Notes under the pieces: model-generated
Databases searched by the model: none
What the model was told of the DNA's origin: nothing
The model's input: only the letters and a program-made list of their open reading frames with translations
Program-made: the position numbers and the translations under genes
Shown: positions 1 through 5,144 of the stretch, piece after piece
Numbering within the stretch: position 1 is the stretch's first letter
Layout of the letters: every line of letters starts with the position of its first letter
NCBI GenBank assembly: GCA_003455655.1
Contig: DMQP01000222.1
Span: 1 to 5,144, forward strand
Direction of reading: 5' to 3'
Length of the DNA: 5,144 bases
Source of the DNA: Treponema sp.
GTDB lineage: Bacteria; Spirochaetota; Spirochaetia; Treponematales; Treponemataceae

Positions 1-82
1 AGGCCTCTCTCTTTGCGCTTACTGCCAAATTTTCGCATATACTAACGTTTTTTACACTTTGTTACAACCCCCACGAAAAAAC

Positions 83-111
83 TTGCAAACAGAACAGGCA
101 TGGGGTATACT
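83..111 (+). promoter_or_regulatory. Sigma70-type promoter of the rubrerythrin gene
   Basis: A -35 element TTGCAA (83-88) and a -10 element TATACT (106-111) are separated by exactly 17 bp. They match the consensus at 4 of 6 and 5 of 6 positions. Transcription would start near 118, giving a leader of about 23 nt that contains the AGGAG ribosome binding site (130-134), 6 nt before the ATG. No clear PerR- or Fur-like operator overlaps it, so any peroxide control is not visible here. Confidence 0.7.
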
Positions 112-140
112 GGAAAAACTATTTTACACAGGAGTTTCAC

Positions 141-701
141 ATGAGTAAGTACACGGGAACACAAACAGAAAAAAATTTGTTGGCAGCATTTGCTGGTGAA
201 TCGCAGGCACGCAACAAGTACACTTATTTTGCTCAGGTTGCAAAAAAAGAAGGTAACGAAAAAATAGCACAGATTTTTGAAAAAACTGCCGCTAACGAAG
301 AACAGCACGCAAAGATGTGGCTTACCGAACTGGACGGAATTCACGACAGTACCACTAACCTCAAAAATGCAGCCGATGGTGAAAATGCAGAATGGACAGA
401 TATGTATGTTGGTTTTGCAGAAACAGCAGAAAAAGAAGGTTTTGCAGATTTGGCACGAAAGTTCCGCGCAGTTGCAACAATTGAAAAACGTCATGAAGAA
501 CGCTACCGTTCACTTTTAAAAGACGAAGACTCTTCTGCTCAGCTTAAAAAGTCAAGTGTGAAAGTCTGGGAATGTCTTAAGTGCGGACACATTGTTGTTG
601 GAGAAAAAGCACCAGAATACTGCCCTACTTGTGGCGAATACAATCAGTACTTTGAAGTACGAGAAGACAACTACGACCTTATCTTAACCTGGGGCCGCTA
701 A
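141..701 (+). CDS. rbr: Rubrerythrin (diiron peroxidase with C-terminal rubredoxin domain)
   Basis: This 186-residue cytoplasmic protein reduces hydrogen peroxide to water in anaerobes and microaerophiles, taking electrons from NAD(P)H through rubredoxin-type carriers. Residues 1 to about 135 form the ferritin-like four-helix bundle. The expected diiron ligands are present: E20 (in GESQARNKY), E53 and H56 (in NEEQH), E94 and E97 (in ETAEKE), and E115 and H118 (in IEKRHEE). Residues about 140-175 are a rubredoxin-like Fe(Cys)4 domain with C145-x2-C148 and C161-x2-C164, 12 residues apart, as in classical rubrerythrin. After the usual FEVREDNY end there is a short extra tail (DLILTWGR). The ATG at 141 is supported by the AGGAG at 130-134, by the promoter, and by alignment of E20 with the family numbering. 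The frame stays open upstream to the window edge, but that extension does not look like protein. The next gene is 63 nt away and may be co-transcribed. Confidence 0.96.
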   Translation: MSKYTGTQTEKNLLAAFAGESQARNKYTYFAQVAKKEGNEKIAQIFEKTAANEEQHAKMWLTELDGIHDSTTNLKNAADGENAEWTDMYVGFAETAEKEGFADLARKFRAVATIEKRHEERYRSLLKDEDSSAQLKKSSVKVWECLKCGHIVVGEKAPEYCPTCGEYNQYFEVREDNYDLILTWGR

Positions 702-764
702 CACTTTCTAAAAACCGATGACTGTTTTGTGGTAATTTTTGTCTGAGGGTGCAATACAATAAGT

Positions 765-2249
765 ATGAGACCCCTGCAAAAATATGCGCTTTTTATTGCG
801 CTTACCACAAGCAGCATTTTCTTTTCACTCCATGCAAGCGAACAGAAAACTGCCTTTAAGTCTCTTTCGTTTTACGAAGGAACATGGCTGGAGCTTCCAC
901 TCGAGAAAGCACAGAATATAAAAGCAGAAGATGCTCTCTTTTGTGAACACACAGAAAAAGAGCGACTGTACTTTAGGCAAGAGCCACTCTTACGCCTTGC
1001 ACAAAACGCATGCATAAAAGCAGTAAGTGGTGCACGACTTTCGTTTGAACACTTTGAACTAACCGCATCCCTTTCTCTTTTCCGAACAAAAATCACAGAG
1101 CTTCCTCTGTTAAAGCAAGACAGCTGGGGCTTTACTTTTGGAGCATCGGCTTTTGTTCCCTCAAAATATGGAAGTCTTCAAATAAAAGCAGGAGAACTTT
1201 CATACTCTGGTTCACTCTCTCATATAAAAAATCCTTACTTTTCCATTCCCTCAGTTTTTACAACAGACATTCAACATGCACAAAGCATAAACGCATCGCT
1301 TCCTTCATTTACACAAGCTCTTAGCAAAGAAAAAAAATTTTCACTCTACGCAAGCATAAAACCTGCCTTGTCTTTTCTTCCAACAGTCACAGCTTGTTTT
1401 GACAGTAAAAATGTTTGTGCGTGCATAAACGGAAGTGTTGCTTTTAATTCAAAAACTGCTTTCGCCTACGCCCTTACCGCTGGAACTTTTTCTTATGCAA
1501 AAACCGGTGGAACTTCGTGGTTTAAAACAGAAAAACCTTTTGAAGAACAGGCAAGACTTTCTCTTATGGCAGAAGTAGAACTTAAAAATTGGCAAGTTCT
1601 AAAAAATCTTAGTGCAAATGTTTATGCTGCATACATGCTTTACCCTAATCCCTTTGGAGGAATTTTTAACGCTTACCGAATGCAGACTCATCTTACTTTT
1701 AAAGCAAAGGGAACGTTTTCTTTTGAAGGGGGATTTTCTGGTGCGGAAGAAAAAACCATTGACGCTTCGGGTTCAACACTTAATTCAACTTGGCAAACTT
1801 ATGCAAATGTTCAGTATGAACAAAAAGGTCAATCGCTTACTTCAAAAACAGGACTTACCCTCTACGCCCAAGAAGATCTTCTGTGTATAAAATGCGGTCA
1901 AGACTTGCTTTGGAAAAATCAGGCAGTGGGGCTTGGCATTGAAACATATTTTGAACAAGAGGCTTTGTTAAACAAAATAAAATTTATTCCCCAATACAGT
2001 ATTTCTACTTTACACTTAACAAGTCAAACAAAGGCAAGCTTTTTGTTCAATCCCAAAACACAAAAAACAGTCATAACACTGAGCCAGTACTTGTCTTTTA
2101 AAAAAGGCATTGTGTCAAAACTCCTTGCCGAAACAGAATTTACCCTTAGTCCAGACAGTCTCAATCTTCCTCAAACACGACTGAGTGCTACTTTTACAAA
2201 CGCATCTTTAAGGTTTCCCTTTACCTTTGTGTTAGAGATAAAACTATAG
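765..2249 (+). CDS. Exported beta-rich protein of unknown function, probable outer-membrane protein
   Basis: I do not recognise this 494-residue protein. Residues 1-24 form a type I signal peptide: basic start MRPLQK, hydrophobic core YALFIALTTSSIFFSL, and a likely cut after LHA24. No other long hydrophobic helix is visible. The mature part is a series of amphipathic beta-like strands with alternating hydrophobic residues (for example around 92-110, 121-130, 191-207, 221-246, 263-275, 305-325, 343-368, 389-397 and 405-443), rich in Ser, Thr, Phe, Tyr and Ala. The C-terminus alternates strictly, with L482, F484, F486, F488, L490, I492 and L494 hydrophobic. This resembles a BAM beta-signal with a final Leu in place of Phe. 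Seven cysteines (60, 83, 211, 218, 220, 374, 377) are unusual for a barrel. No lipobox is seen. ATG 765 is the only sensible start, since an in-frame stop lies at 744-746, but its ribosome binding site is poor. Glutamine codons are mostly CAA, unlike the neighbours. Alternatives are a periplasmic beta-solenoid or another secreted beta protein. Coding status is secure; the outer-membrane location is inferred. Confidence 0.85.
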   Translation: MRPLQKYALFIALTTSSIFFSLHASEQKTAFKSLSFYEGTWLELPLEKAQNIKAEDALFCEHTEKERLYFRQEPLLRLAQNACIKAVSGARLSFEHFELTASLSLFRTKITELPLLKQDSWGFTFGASAFVPSKYGSLQIKAGELSYSGSLSHIKNPYFSIPSVFTTDIQHAQSINASLPSFTQALSKEKKFSLYASIKPALSFLPTVTACFDSKNVCACINGSVAFNSKTAFAYALTAGTFSYAKTGGTSWFKTEKPFEEQARLSLMAEVELKNWQVLKNLSANVYAAYMLYPNPFGGIFNAYRMQTHLTFKAKGTFSFEGGFSGAEEKTIDASGSTLNSTWQTYANVQYEQKGQSLTSKTGLTLYAQEDLLCIKCGQDLLWKNQAVGLGIETYFEQEALLNKIKFIPQYSISTLHLTSQTKASFLFNPKTQKTVITLSQYLSFKKGIVSKLLAETEFTLSPDSLNLPQTRLSATFTNASLRFPFTFVLEIKL

Positions 2250-2266
2250 AAAACCGTGCTAAGGTC

Positions 2267-2295
2267 TTGAATTTACTAGAAATTTATACTATCAT
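2267..2295 (+). promoter_or_regulatory. Sigma70-type promoter of the EF-G gene
   Basis: TTGAAT (2267-2272) and TATCAT (2290-2295) are 17 bp apart and match the consensus at 4 of 6 and 5 of 6 positions. A second -10-like hexamer, TATACT (2285-2290), overlaps but has no -35 at proper distance. Transcription would begin near 2302, giving a leader of about 44 nt. The leader ends in GAGAGG (2334-2339), 6 nt before the ATG, a strong site suited to an abundant protein. The gap between the stop of the upstream gene and this promoter shows no intrinsic terminator. Confidence 0.6.
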
Positions 2296-2327
2296 AGCGC
2301 AACTCTATCATCATGTAGAAATTTTTA
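2277..2327 (+). repeat. Short direct repeats around the EF-G promoter -10 region
   Basis: TAGAAATTTATA at 2277-2288 recurs as TAGAAATTTTTA at 2316-2327, with 9 identical bases in a row and 11 of 12 overall, 39 bp apart. A second pair, CTATCAT, lies between them at 2289-2295 (covering the -10) and 2305-2311, 16 bp apart. They could be operator sites or simply A/T-rich coincidence. Confidence 0.4.
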
Positions 2328-2345
2328 TTTTTAGAGAGGCATACT

Positions 2346-4430
2346 ATGGGCTTTGATATTACCAAGGTACGTAATATCGGTATCAGCGCACACATTGACT
2401 CTGGAAAAACAACAACATCAGAACGCATTCTGTTCTATTGTAACAAGATTCACCAGATTCACGAAGTGCACGGAAAGGACGGTGTCGGTGCCGTTATGGA
2501 CTCCATGGATTTGGAACGCGAACGTGGAATCACCATTCAGTCAGCAGCAACACAGGTTCAGTGGAAAGACATTACCATCAACCTTATTGACACACCAGGT
2601 CACGTTGACTTTACCGTAGAAGTTGAACGCTCACTGCGCGTTCTTGACGGTGCTATTCTGGTTCTTTGTGCTGTTGCAGGTGTTCAGTCACAGTCAATTA
2701 CCGTTGACCGCCAGCTCAAGCGCTATCATGTACCCCGCATTGCTTTCGTTAACAAGTGTGACCGTCAGGGTGCTAACCCTCTGCGTGTTTGCAAACAGCT
2801 TCGCGAAAAACTGGGTCTTAACGCATACATGGTTGAACTGCCCATCGGTCTTGAAGACAAACTCCAGGGTGTTGTAGACCTTATTGCAATGAAGGCTTAC
2901 TACTTCGAAGGACACGACGGTGAAGAAGTTCGTGTTGCAGAAATTCCTGCTGAACTTCTTGATCAGGCAAAAGAAAAACGCACAGAACTTTTGGATGCTG
3001 CTTCTATGTTTGACGACAGCCTCATGGAAGAACTTATGGAAAAAGGCTATGACGATGTTGATTCAGACAAAGTTATTGCTGCTATTCGTAAGGGTACTCT
3101 TGCAGAACAGTTTGTTGCAGTATTCTGTGGTTCAGCACATATGAACAAGGGTATTCAGCCTGTTCTTGACGGTGTTGAGCGCTATCTGCCTAACCCAACT
3201 GAAGTTCACAACTACGCCCTCGACCTTGACAACAACGAAGCTCAGGTTGAAATTTTCAACACAGCAGACAAACCTTGTGTTGCTCTTGCATTCAAACTGG
3301 ACGACGGTCAGTATGGTCAGCTTACTTATGTTCGTATCTACCAGGGTAAAATTACCAAGGGTGACGAACTCTTTAATACTCGTGCACAGAAGAAGTTCAA
3401 GGTTGGACGCATTGTTCGTATGAACGCTGCAGCAATGGAAGATATCAACGAGGGACAGCCTGGCGACATTATTGCTCTGTTCGGTGTTGATTGTGCTTCT
3501 GGTGACACTTTCTGTGGTGGCGGACTTAACTATGCTATGACTTCAATGTTCGTTCCTGCTCCTGTTATTTCTGAAGCTATTACTCCAAAGAACAAAGCAG
3601 ATGCAGCTAACATGTCAAAGGCTCTTAACCGCTTTACAAAAGAAGACCCAACCTTCCAGACTTATGTTGATCCTGAATCAAACCAGACAATCATTAAGGG
3701 TATGGGCGAACTTCACCTTGCAGTTTATGTTGAACGCATGAAGCGCGAATACAAGTGCGAAGTAGAAGTTTCACAGCCTGAGGTTGCATACCGTGAATCA
3801 ATTACTGCACGCGCAGACTTCAACTATACCCACAAAAAGCAGACTGGTGGTTCTGGTCAGTACGGTCGTGTTGCAGGCTTTATGGAACCCCTTGAAGGTA
3901 AAGACTACGAGTTCGTAGACTCAATTAAAGGTGGTGCAATTCCTAACGAATACATTCCATCTTGTGACAAAGGTTTCAAGAAGGCTATGGAAAAAGGTTC
4001 TCTTATTGGAGCACCTGTTGTTGGCGTTCGCTGTACAATCAACGATGGTCAGTATCACCCAGTTGACTCTTCAGATATCGCATTCCAGACTGCAGCTATT
4101 GGCGCATTCCGTGAAGGATACGAAAAGGCAAAACCTGTTATTCTTGAACCTATCATGAAAGTTCAGATTGCAGGTCCTACAGAATTCCAGGGAAATATGT
4201 TCGGTCTTATTAACCAGAGACGTGGTGTTATCATTGACTCAACCGATGAAAACAACACTTCAACCGTTAACGCTGAAGTTCCTCTTTCTGAAATGTTCGG
4301 ATTCTCTACCATCCTCCGTTCTTCTACTCAGGGTAAGGCAGAATTCACTATGGAATTCGAAAAGTACGGAAAAGTTCCTAACGCTGTAGCAGACGAACTG
4401 ATTAAGAAGTACAAGGAATCGAAAAAATAA
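2346..4430 (+). CDS. fusA: Elongation factor G, mitochondrial-EFG1-like spirochaete type (spdEFG1)
   Basis: This 694-residue translational GTPase moves tRNAs and mRNA through the ribosome after peptide transfer. All parts are present at normal length. Domain G has the P-loop AHIDSGKTT (15-23), the switch I Thr T63 in [15 protein letters not shown] (82-86) with catalytic H86, NKCD (136-139) and the GSA G5 motif (262-264), with a G' insert around 160-260. Domain II is about 290-400 and domain III about 405-480. Domain IV (about 485-600) carries the tip loop GGSGQYG (501-507) and HPVDSS (571-576). Domain V is about 603-680. The signature from 41 to 68 ([14 protein letters not shown], then [14 protein letters not shown]) is the one I know from mitochondrial EF-G1 and spdEFG1, not the canonical bacterial AHIDAGKTT/MDWM type nor the EFG2 recycling type. 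The gene stands outside a str operon, with its own promoter and terminator. All 30 glutamines use CAG, consistent with high expression. Many genomes of this group carry a second EF-G elsewhere; this copy should be the translocase. Confidence 0.97.
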   Translation: MGFDITKVRNIGISAHIDSGKTTTSERILFYCNKIHQIHEVHGKDGVGAVMDSMDLERERGITIQSAATQVQWKDITINLIDTPGHVDFTVEVERSLRVLDGAILVLCAVAGVQSQSITVDRQLKRYHVPRIAFVNKCDRQGANPLRVCKQLREKLGLNAYMVELPIGLEDKLQGVVDLIAMKAYYFEGHDGEEVRVAEIPAELLDQAKEKRTELLDAASMFDDSLMEELMEKGYDDVDSDKVIAAIRKGTLAEQFVAVFCGSAHMNKGIQPVLDGVERYLPNPTEVHNYALDLDNNEAQVEIFNTADKPCVALAFKLDDGQYGQLTYVRIYQGKITKGDELFNTRAQKKFKVGRIVRMNAAAMEDINEGQPGDIIALFGVDCASGDTFCGGGLNYAMTSMFVPAPVISEAITPKNKADAANMSKALNRFTKEDPTFQTYVDPESNQTIIKGMGELHLAVYVERMKREYKCEVEVSQPEVAYRESITARADFNYTHKKQTGGSGQYGRVAGFMEPLEGKDYEFVDSIKGGAIPNEYIPSCDKGFKKAMEKGSLIGAPVVGVRCTINDGQYHPVDSSDIAFQTAAIGAFREGYEKAKPVILEPIMKVQIAGPTEFQGNMFGLINQRRGVIIDSTDENNTSTVNAEVPLSEMFGFSTILRSSTQGKAEFTMEFEKYGKVPNAVADELIKKYKESKK

Positions 4431-4452
4431 TTACATCCTGTAATTATTTTTT
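4422..4452 (+). terminator. Intrinsic terminator of the EF-G gene, stop codon inside the stem
   Basis: A perfect 14-bp inverted repeat, AAAAAATAATTACA (4422-4435) and TGTAATTATTTTTT (4439-4452), encloses a TCC loop (4436-4438). The right arm ends in a run of six T. The upstream arm contains the last lysine codons and the TAA stop of EF-G (4428-4430). The A-run on the left makes the element symmetrical, so it could also stop transcription from the opposite strand. The stem is A/T-rich, which makes it weaker than a typical GC-rich stem. Confidence 0.75.
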
Positions 4453-4454
4453 CT

Positions 4455-4479
4455 CAAGTTTTTGTAAAACAAAAACTTG
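4455..4479 (+). other. Perfect 11-bp hairpin downstream of the terminator
   Basis: CAAGTTTTTGT (4455-4465) and ACAAAAACTTG (4469-4479) are perfectly complementary with an AAA loop. No T-run follows on either strand, so it is not a standard intrinsic terminator. It begins only 2 nt after the EF-G terminator, and its left arm overlaps the candidate -35 of the next gene. It may back up termination, protect an mRNA 3' end, or serve as a protein-binding palindrome. Confidence 0.6.
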
Positions 4480-4490
4480 CGCACTAAAAC
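4462..4490 (+). promoter_or_regulatory. Weak candidate promoter for the ATPase gene
   Basis: TTGTAA (4462-4467) and TAAAAC (4485-4490) are 17 bp apart but match the consensus at only 4 of 6 positions each. A promoter is expected here because a strong terminator precedes the ATPase gene, and this is the best pair I found. The predicted start near 4497 would cut into the structured leader that follows. Transcription by readthrough from EF-G is the alternative. Confidence 0.3.
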
Positions 4491-4533
4491 GTAAGAGTAT
4501 GACGCGGCATCCGTGCCGCTCTCTTACCAGTGC
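4481..4533 (+). other. Three-tier hairpin in the leader of the ATPase gene
   Basis: Three nested complementary pairs stack into one long structure: GCACT (4481-4485) with AGTGC (4529-4533), GTAAGAG (4491-4497) with CTCTTAC (4521-4527), and GCGGCA (4504-4509) with TGCCGC (4514-4519), capped by TCCG. The unpaired parts are lopsided: AAAAC and TATGAC on the left against single bases C4528 and T4520 on the right. It ends 5 nt before the AGAGGAG ribosome binding site (4539-4545). The GC cap stands out from the A/T-rich surroundings. It could be a cis-regulatory RNA, a processing or stability element, or a copy of a dispersed repeat. I do not recognise it as a known riboswitch class. Confidence 0.55.
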
Positions 4534-4551
4534 AATACAGAGGAGACTATT

Positions 4552-5144
4552 ATGGCTAAACAGGAATTATATGAACGCAGCCCAATTCGTGCTTTTGACG
4601 AAGTTGCTAACGGCGGACTTAAAGCTGGAGAACTGGGACTGGTAACCGCAAAAAAAGGTTTGGGAAAAACAAGCGTTTTGGTTCAGTTTGGTATGGACAC
4701 ATTGCTCAACGGTAAACAGTTGGTACATGTTTCATTTGACCAGCACAGCCAGAATGTTATTTCATGGTACGATGGAATCTACACAGAAATTTCTAAGAAA
4801 AAGAGCATTTCTAATGCAGCAGAAGTTAAAGAGCAGATTCTTAAAGGACGCACTATCCTTAACTTTAACCAGGACAACTTTAATCTGGAAAAAGTAGTAA
4901 ACACACTTAACGCTCTTAAAGCAGGCGGAATTGCAGTTGCAGGTGTTGTTATTGACAATGTTGATTTTGCAAAAGTAAAGGAAAGCGACATTCAGGCAGT
5001 AGCAAGCTATGCAAAGGCTACAAAAGCAAAAGTATGGATGAGTTCAACTGTTGCAAGCGACAAACTGGACGATTCAGCTCCTAAGGCTATTCTTCCCTAC
5101 TTTAACATTGTTGCTCACTTGACTTCAAAAGGAACCACTACTCT
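4552..5144 (+). CDS. RecA/KaiC-like P-loop ATPase, function unknown (partial, runs off the window)
   Basis: This frame opens with ATG at 4552, 6 nt after AGAGGAG, and continues without a stop to the window end, giving 197 complete codons plus two bases. It is clearly a RecA-fold NTPase. The region LKAGELGLVTAKKGLGKTS (23-41) has the layout of the RadA, KaiC and DnaB families, with Walker A A33-x4-G38-K39-T40. A hydrophobic strand ending in D135 (GVVIDNVD, 131-138) is the likely Walker B. VHVSFDQHS (58-66) is the strand and turn after the Walker A helix, where RecA-like proteins usually hold a catalytic acidic residue. Around 162-170 the strand VWMSSTVAS resembles a sensor segment. No N-terminal zinc finger, as in RadA, is present before the ATPase core. 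Residues 68-110 (containing SWYDGIYTEISKKK and the NFNQ stretch) look family-specific. All 8 glutamines are CAG, as in EF-G. The protein appears cytoplasmic. Its partner or substrate cannot be told from this fragment. Confidence 0.85.
   Translation, partial: MAKQELYERSPIRAFDEVANGGLKAGELGLVTAKKGLGKTSVLVQFGMDTLLNGKQLVHVSFDQHSQNVISWYDGIYTEISKKKSISNAAEVKEQILKGRTILNFNQDNFNLEKVVNTLNALKAGGIAVAGVVIDNVDFAKVKESDIQAVASYAKATKAKVWMSSTVASDKLDDSAPKAILPYFNIVAHLTSKGTTT

Noticed and set aside
15..43. TATACT at 38-43 as a second upstream promoter.
   Set aside because: The matching -35 position (GCGCTT) is poor, and the promoter at 83-111 explains the gene better.
3..140. The rubrerythrin reading frame is open upstream to the left edge, and a second forward frame is open from 2 to 145 as well.
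   Set aside because: The implied peptides have no protein-like pattern. A promoter and ribosome binding site sit in front of ATG 141, and the diiron residues fit family numbering from that start.
42..494. A 150-residue Cys/Phe-rich open frame on the minus strand opposite rubrerythrin.
   Set aside because: It is the antisense shadow of a Lys/Glu/Ala-rich helical protein. It has no ribosome binding site or recognisable domain.
711..728. AAAAC/GTTTT hairpin after rubrerythrin as a possible terminator.
   Set aside because: It has only five A/T-rich pairs around an 8-nt loop with no T-run directly after it, so it is too weak to call.
1612..1890. A 92-residue plus-strand frame inside the exported-protein gene.
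   Set aside because: It lies wholly within a longer gene that has a signal peptide and coherent strand pattern, and its composition shows no domain.
4499..4554. An ATG at 4499 as the start of a leader peptide before the ATPase gene.
   Set aside because: The frame has no ribosome binding site and does not stop before the ATPase start. It runs into that gene in a different frame.

Overview
The window carries four plus-strand genes in a moderately AT-rich background: a rubrerythrin, an unrecognised exported beta-rich protein, an elongation factor G, and the 5' part of a RecA-fold P-loop ATPase that runs off the right edge. The EF-G is the mitochondrial-EFG1-like type (spdEFG1) found in spirochaetes, planctomycetes and some delta-proteobacteria. 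It is not in a str operon (no rpsL, rpsG or tuf beside it). Together with an oxygen-defence rubrerythrin and an outer-membrane-type protein without database-familiar features, this suggests a host-associated or anaerobic spirochaete, most likely a Treponema relative. The genus is an inference from recalled family features and was not tested by a search.

Layout. Positions 1-140 are a leader with a good sigma70-type promoter for the rubrerythrin gene (141-701). A 63-nt gap with no convincing terminator or promoter leads to the exported protein (765-2249), which has a signal peptide, many amphipathic strands and an outer-membrane-like C-terminal beta-signal. A 96-nt gap holds the EF-G promoter, which is flanked by direct repeats, and a strong ribosome binding site. 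EF-G (2346-4430) ends inside its own terminator hairpin. The 121-nt gap after it is unusually structured: a 14-bp perfect terminator stem, an 11-bp perfect A/T-rich hairpin, and a three-tier GC-capped hairpin ending just before the ribosome binding site of the ATPase gene (4552 to the window end).

Functional picture. The genes do not form an obvious pathway. Rubrerythrin removes peroxide in the cytoplasm, EF-G drives ribosomal translocation, and the other two have no assigned function. Glutamine codon choice separates the exported protein (7 of 26 CAG) from EF-G (30 of 30 CAG), the ATPase (8 of 8) and rubrerythrin (6 of 7). The exported protein is therefore probably weakly expressed or of different history. 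I saw no tRNA, rRNA, CRISPR array, insertion sequence or phage feature. The least explained items are the exported protein, the ATPase and the structured leader in front of the ATPase.
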